Shown: positions 15,328-18,219 of the stretch, piece after piece
Numbering within the stretch: position 1 is the first letter of the stretch
How the letters are laid out: the number at the start of each line of letters is the position of its first letter
Assembly: GCA_031259805.1 (NCBI GenBank)
Contig: JAIRKX010000032.1
Location: forward strand, 1-18,219
DNA: 18,219 nucleotides
From: Prevotellaceae bacterium
GTDB lineage: Bacteria > Bacteroidota > Bacteroidia > Bacteroidales > UBA932
Direction of reading: 5' to 3'
Program-made: the position numbers and the translations under genes
The notes under the pieces: generated by a model
Told to the model about the DNA's origin: nothing
The model's input: the letters and a program-made list of their open reading frames with translations, nothing else
The model's database searches: none

Positions 15328-16410
15328 ATGAGTGATTTTTTTTATGCGGCGGCCACTTCGTTATTACTTAGTTTTCTATTAACGCCTTTACTGGTGCGAT
15401 TTTTGCGCCGCCGGCGGGTATTGGACGAAGGAGGACACAGGAAAATACACAAAGGATTTATCCCGTCGATGGGCGGTATCATTATCTTCCTTTCTTTTTT
15501 GCTGGCTACACTATTGTGGGAGCCTATTGAGGCTGTGCTGCACCGGCGCTTTGAACTGGCCGCGCTGATACTGGTCTTTTTCGCCGGCATCCGCGACGAC
15601 ATCGAGCCTTTGCGCCCGATGCATAAATTAGTCGTGCAGATTATCGCCGCCGGTATGGTCGTCATCGCCGGCGATATTCGTATCAGTTCGTTCTACGGGC
15701 TATGGGGTATCGAGGAATTGCCGATGTGGTTAAGTTATTGCGGCAGTATTGCATTTGTGATATTTGTAACCAATGCCTTTAATTTGATCGACGGCCTCGA
15801 CGGGCTGGCAGGTACGCTGGCGGTTTTCTCCTTCTCGTTCCTTTGCGTCTGGTTCTACGGCGTCGGGAACGATTCGGAGGCCATGCGGACGGCCTGTATG
15901 ATCGGCGCGGTGCTCGGTTTTCTCTATTACAATTGGCAGCCGGCTTCCCTGTTCATGGGTGACACCGGCTCGCTGGTCATCGGTTTTATGTTATCGGTCA
16001 GCACGCTGTCGTTTATCCGACTTAACGGCAGTCTGCCAGATGTGTCATACTACAAGTTCCACGCAATATTGAGTGCGGGATTAGCTGTGGTGCTCTTGCC
16101 GGTTTTCGACACTATCCGCGTATTCTTATTGCGTCTGCGTCAGCGACGATCGCCGTTTTTGCCCGACAAACAACATGTGCATCATGTAATCCTGCATTTG
16201 GTGCAGACTCATGCCAAGGCCGTGCGGCTGATGATCGTCGGCTATCTTGTCATCGCCGGATTGATCTTTTGGGCCTGCAAGTATCTTTCCGACGACCTGC
16301 TGCTGCTCTCGATAATAGCTTTCTGCATCGGCGTCAATGCACTTATCAAGCGTATCGTAAACCGTTCGTATAAAAAGGAACGGAAGAAAAAGAGCCCTGT
16401 GACGGGATGA
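15328..16410 (+). CDS. Undecaprenyl-phosphate sugar-1-phosphate transferase, WecA/TagO/MraY family
   Basis: A 360-residue polytopic membrane protein, probably about 10-11 helices. Family motifs are all present: HKGFIPSMGG (41-50), the Mg-binding DD (90-91), NAFNLIDGLDGLAG (149-162), YNWQPASLFMGDTGS (201-215) and HVHH (283-286). Such enzymes move a HexNAc-1-phosphate from UDP-sugar to undecaprenyl phosphate on the inner face of the cytoplasmic membrane, starting O-antigen, capsule or other glycan synthesis. The HxHH loop and absence of MraY-specific context (no mur genes nearby) favour WecA/TagO-like over MraY, and substrate is not settled. The start is the ATG at 15328: the frame is open upstream to a TTG at 15301, but those 9 residues add nothing typical. 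The C-terminus is highly basic. No clear terminator follows. Confidence 0.92.
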   Translation: MSDFFYAAATSLLLSFLLTPLLVRFLRRRRVLDEGGHRKIHKGFIPSMGGIIIFLSFLLATLLWEPIEAVLHRRFELAALILVFFAGIRDDIEPLRPMHKLVVQIIAAGMVVIAGDIRISSFYGLWGIEELPMWLSYCGSIAFVIFVTNAFNLIDGLDGLAGTLAVFSFSFLCVWFYGVGNDSEAMRTACMIGAVLGFLYYNWQPASLFMGDTGSLVIGFMLSVSTLSFIRLNGSLPDVSYYKFHAILSAGLAVVLLPVFDTIRVFLLRLRQRRSPFLPDKQHVHHVILHLVQTHAKAVRLMIVGYLVIAGLIFWACKYLSDDLLLLSIIAFCIGVNALIKRIVNRSYKKERKKKSPVTG

Positions 16411-16549
16411 GGGGGTTGAAAGTTACATGCGCGCTACACTCCAATGCAAGTCGATATCTACATCATAACAAATTTATTTACACTATTCTATATTTACACA
16501 GGATAGATGAGGGGACATAAAAAGTAGGAGCATAACGACCCGACAAGGG

Positions 16550-16572
16550 AAAAAACGCGGCTCCCTCCGTCG
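16550..16572 (-). terminator. Probable terminator of the right-edge gene
   Basis: Directly after the stop codon the minus strand reads CGACGGAGGGAGCCGCG followed by TTTTTT (16555-16550). CG, a bulged A and CGG pair with CCGCG around an AGGGAG loop: a short stem with one bulge, so moderate strength. The remaining 16411-16549 shows no gene or clear signal. Confidence 0.5.
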
Positions 16573-18219
16573 CTAATGATACCACTTGTTCGGCAACCTC
16601 TGGTGCAGGATTTCTTCGATATTGTCCGGCGTGTCGGGGTGGGCTACGACGGTTACTTTTTGAGAACTGTTTTTATAGCTGCCGGCGACTTCAATCGGGA
16701 ATCCTTTTAACGTTAGATTGTTGTAGTGGAATGTAACGTATCCTGCGGGATTTTCTCCTAACAGTTCCGACAGATTATCAGGTATAATACAGTCAAATTC
16801 AAATATTAACGGCTTAAATAGCAGCGGAGAATTAGCGTATAGCTGTTCGTCCGATTTTTCGATTACTTCATTGCCCCGATAGTCCGATACCATATTTGAC
16901 AGCGTTTCCGTACTCGACACATACCTGAGCAGTTTGGGTGTTACTTTGTGGAGCATCGAGTTGAAGTATTGCAGGTGGCGGTTGAGGTTCCGATGCGGGG
17001 AGAGCAGGATGTTGAAATAGCCGCCGCCCTGCATTTGAAGCGCCCGATCATGTGAGAAGTCTCCCGGCGTTTCATCGGAATATACCCATGTATCGTCTCC
17101 GATGACGGCTTGCCATTTGCCGTTGATTAAAAACGCGAGGATGAGGAAAATGTCGTTGTCGCTGGTGCTGTCTTTGGTATCGCTGTTTACGTAGTCGTAG
17201 TGCAGCAGGTGGACGCCGGTATAGTCGGCGCGGTACTTGCATATCCAGTCCCATACTTTGTTCGTTATTTTCAACTCGTTGATGTATTCCAGAGTACAGG
17301 CAAAATCCTGACGGCCTAAGGTATAGTCGTAGTCCTGTTTTTCATAGCCTGTTTTTATACCGCTACACAGCCAGTCGTCAGGGAGCTTGTCGGTGCGCAT
17401 GTTTTTTACTTCACCTAAGTCCAACAGTTCTACGTTCTTGCGGAAAATGTCGTCCTTACTTACTATATGAAACAGTCCACCGCCGTTGTTTCCGGCGTTA
17501 GATGACTTCGTTCCCACATCAAAAAGGCAGGACAGGGCTTTGTGCAAATCGGAAAGGCTTGTTTTTATCAGCGCTTCGGGGATGCCACGGATGGCGTCGC
17601 CGCAAGTGATAAACAGTTGTGCGTCATACGGTAGCCAATAGTTCCCCGTTATTTGGCAGGCCGCCGGCGCGTGGATTTTTTTAATGAGCTTGTCGGCGAC
17701 TTTTTCTACCGGCATGGCTTTGAATGAGAAACTGCCGGTGTTGACGGTGCCCCAATAGCTGACGGACATGCCGCCTTCAAAGACTAAATTTAGTCCTTGA
17801 TGAAAAAAGCGAGAATCAAATGCTAATTCTAACCGGTAATCATATAATCTATAAAAGTATGTCCGTATATTTTTTTCAAAAATAGCCCCGTCTTTCTGCT
17901 CTATTTGGCCTAAGTGAATTTGAGTTTGACGTATTCCGTCCGGAGCACGATAGATGCCCCTTATATAAACTTCTAATTTATCGCTTATTACATAGGAACT
18001 CTCGTGGGATAGTAATTTTAATTTAATGGATATATCCATTAAGATTTCTGTATCACTAAATAAATCTGTTATTTCTAAAAACGGGTCGAGGTCGGTGTAG
18101 AAAAAGTCTTCATGCGTCGTGGTTACTTTCTGACCTCGAGCAATAATCCCTTTTGATAGAATAGTAGTATTGGATGTGTCTAAGTCAAGATTTAATATGG
18201 CTTTATCATGGCTTTTGTA
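16573..18219 (-). CDS. Large uncharacterised protein, 5' partial
   Basis: The frame has no stop from the right edge (18219) to the TAG after TGG-TAT-CAT, so the ATG at 18039 is internal and the gene continues outside the window; 548 codons are visible. I do not recognise it with confidence. It is soluble-looking, with no membrane segments, rich in Tyr, Asp, Asn and Leu, and looks like alternating beta-rich modules. Notable segments are KIHAPAACQITGNYW, GIKTGYEKQDYDYTLGRQDF, KYRADYTGVHLLHYDY, STSDNDIFLI and NILLSPHRNLNRHLQYFN. The GYxKQDY, YRAD, SDNDIF and LSPHRxLNRHL series recalls large proteins I associate with Bacteroidota prophage or tail-like clusters, but this is memory only. Its base composition looks slightly more AT-rich than the adjacent WecA-like gene. 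It converges on that gene with 162 bases between. Confidence 0.75.
   Translation of the reverse strand, partial: YKSHDKAILNLDLDTSNTTILSKGIIARGQKVTTTHEDFFYTDLDPFLEITDLFSDTEILMDISIKLKLLSHESSYVISDKLEVYIRGIYRAPDGIRQTQIHLGQIEQKDGAIFEKNIRTYFYRLYDYRLELAFDSRFFHQGLNLVFEGGMSVSYWGTVNTGSFSFKAMPVEKVADKLIKKIHAPAACQITGNYWLPYDAQLFITCGDAIRGIPEALIKTSLSDLHKALSCLFDVGTKSSNAGNNGGGLFHIVSKDDIFRKNVELLDLGEVKNMRTDKLPDDWLCSGIKTGYEKQDYDYTLGRQDFACTLEYINELKITNKVWDWICKYRADYTGVHLLHYDYVNSDTKDSTSDNDIFLILAFLINGKWQAVIGDDTWVYSDETPGDFSHDRALQMQGGGYFNILLSPHRNLNRHLQYFNSMLHKVTPKLLRYVSSTETLSNMVSDYRGNEVIEKSDEQLYANSPLLFKPLIFEFDCIIPDNLSELLGENPAGYVTFHYNNLTLKGFPIEVAGSYKNSSQKVTVVAHPDTPDNIEEILHQRLPNKWYH

Overview
The window is a chromosomal stretch from a member of the Bacteroidota, most likely Bacteroidales. 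The grounds are the TAnnTTTG-type -7 promoter elements, A-rich leaders mostly without Shine-Dalgarno sequences, the gene order rpsL-rpsG-fusA-rpsJ without tuf, a FISUMP-type surface protein, and Bacteroidota-like versions of ClpB, DnaE and a WecA-type transferase. I saw no tRNA, rRNA or CRISPR array.

Layout, left to right. (1) 1-1923: 3' part of a surface protein with tandem Ig-like repeats and a C-terminal FISUMP-like domain; its 5' end is outside the window. (2) 2017-5559: the str operon (S12, S7, EF-G, S10) with its own promoter and a terminator directly after rpsJ, so it is cut off from the rest of the S10 cluster. (3) 5572-7818: an alkyltransferase-like DNA-damage protein whose active-site Cys is Ala, then a two-gene unit of a nucleoside phosphorylase and a SirB1/transglutaminase-like protein. 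(4) 7960-10551, minus strand: the ClpB disaggregase. (5) 10552-11548: about 1 kb holding an internally deleted IS5-type transposase remnant, a probable IS end and the dnaE promoter. (6) 11549-15196: the replicative DNA polymerase III alpha subunit. (7) 15328-16410: a polyprenyl-phosphate sugar-1-phosphate transferase of the WecA/TagO/MraY family. (8) 16573-18219, minus strand: the 3' part of a large uncharacterised protein that runs off the right edge.

Most genes are housekeeping: translation, protein quality control, replication, nucleotide salvage and envelope glycan synthesis. The two edges and the IS remnant are the accessory parts.

The most unusual non-coding signal is a pair of related intergenic elements, at 7824-7909 and 15201-15272. 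Each has a perfect hairpin, with unrelated stem sequence in the two copies, followed by the same ordered short blocks (GCCT, AACCTAA, ATG with AAACTATTC, AAGATAC). On the minus strand they read like a short promoter-to-terminator unit.

Three naive gene starts were corrected. The alkyltransferase-like gene starts at 5572, because the upstream ATG lies before the rpsJ terminator hairpin. The WecA-like gene starts at the ATG at 15328. Both edge genes are open to the window boundary and are therefore partial.
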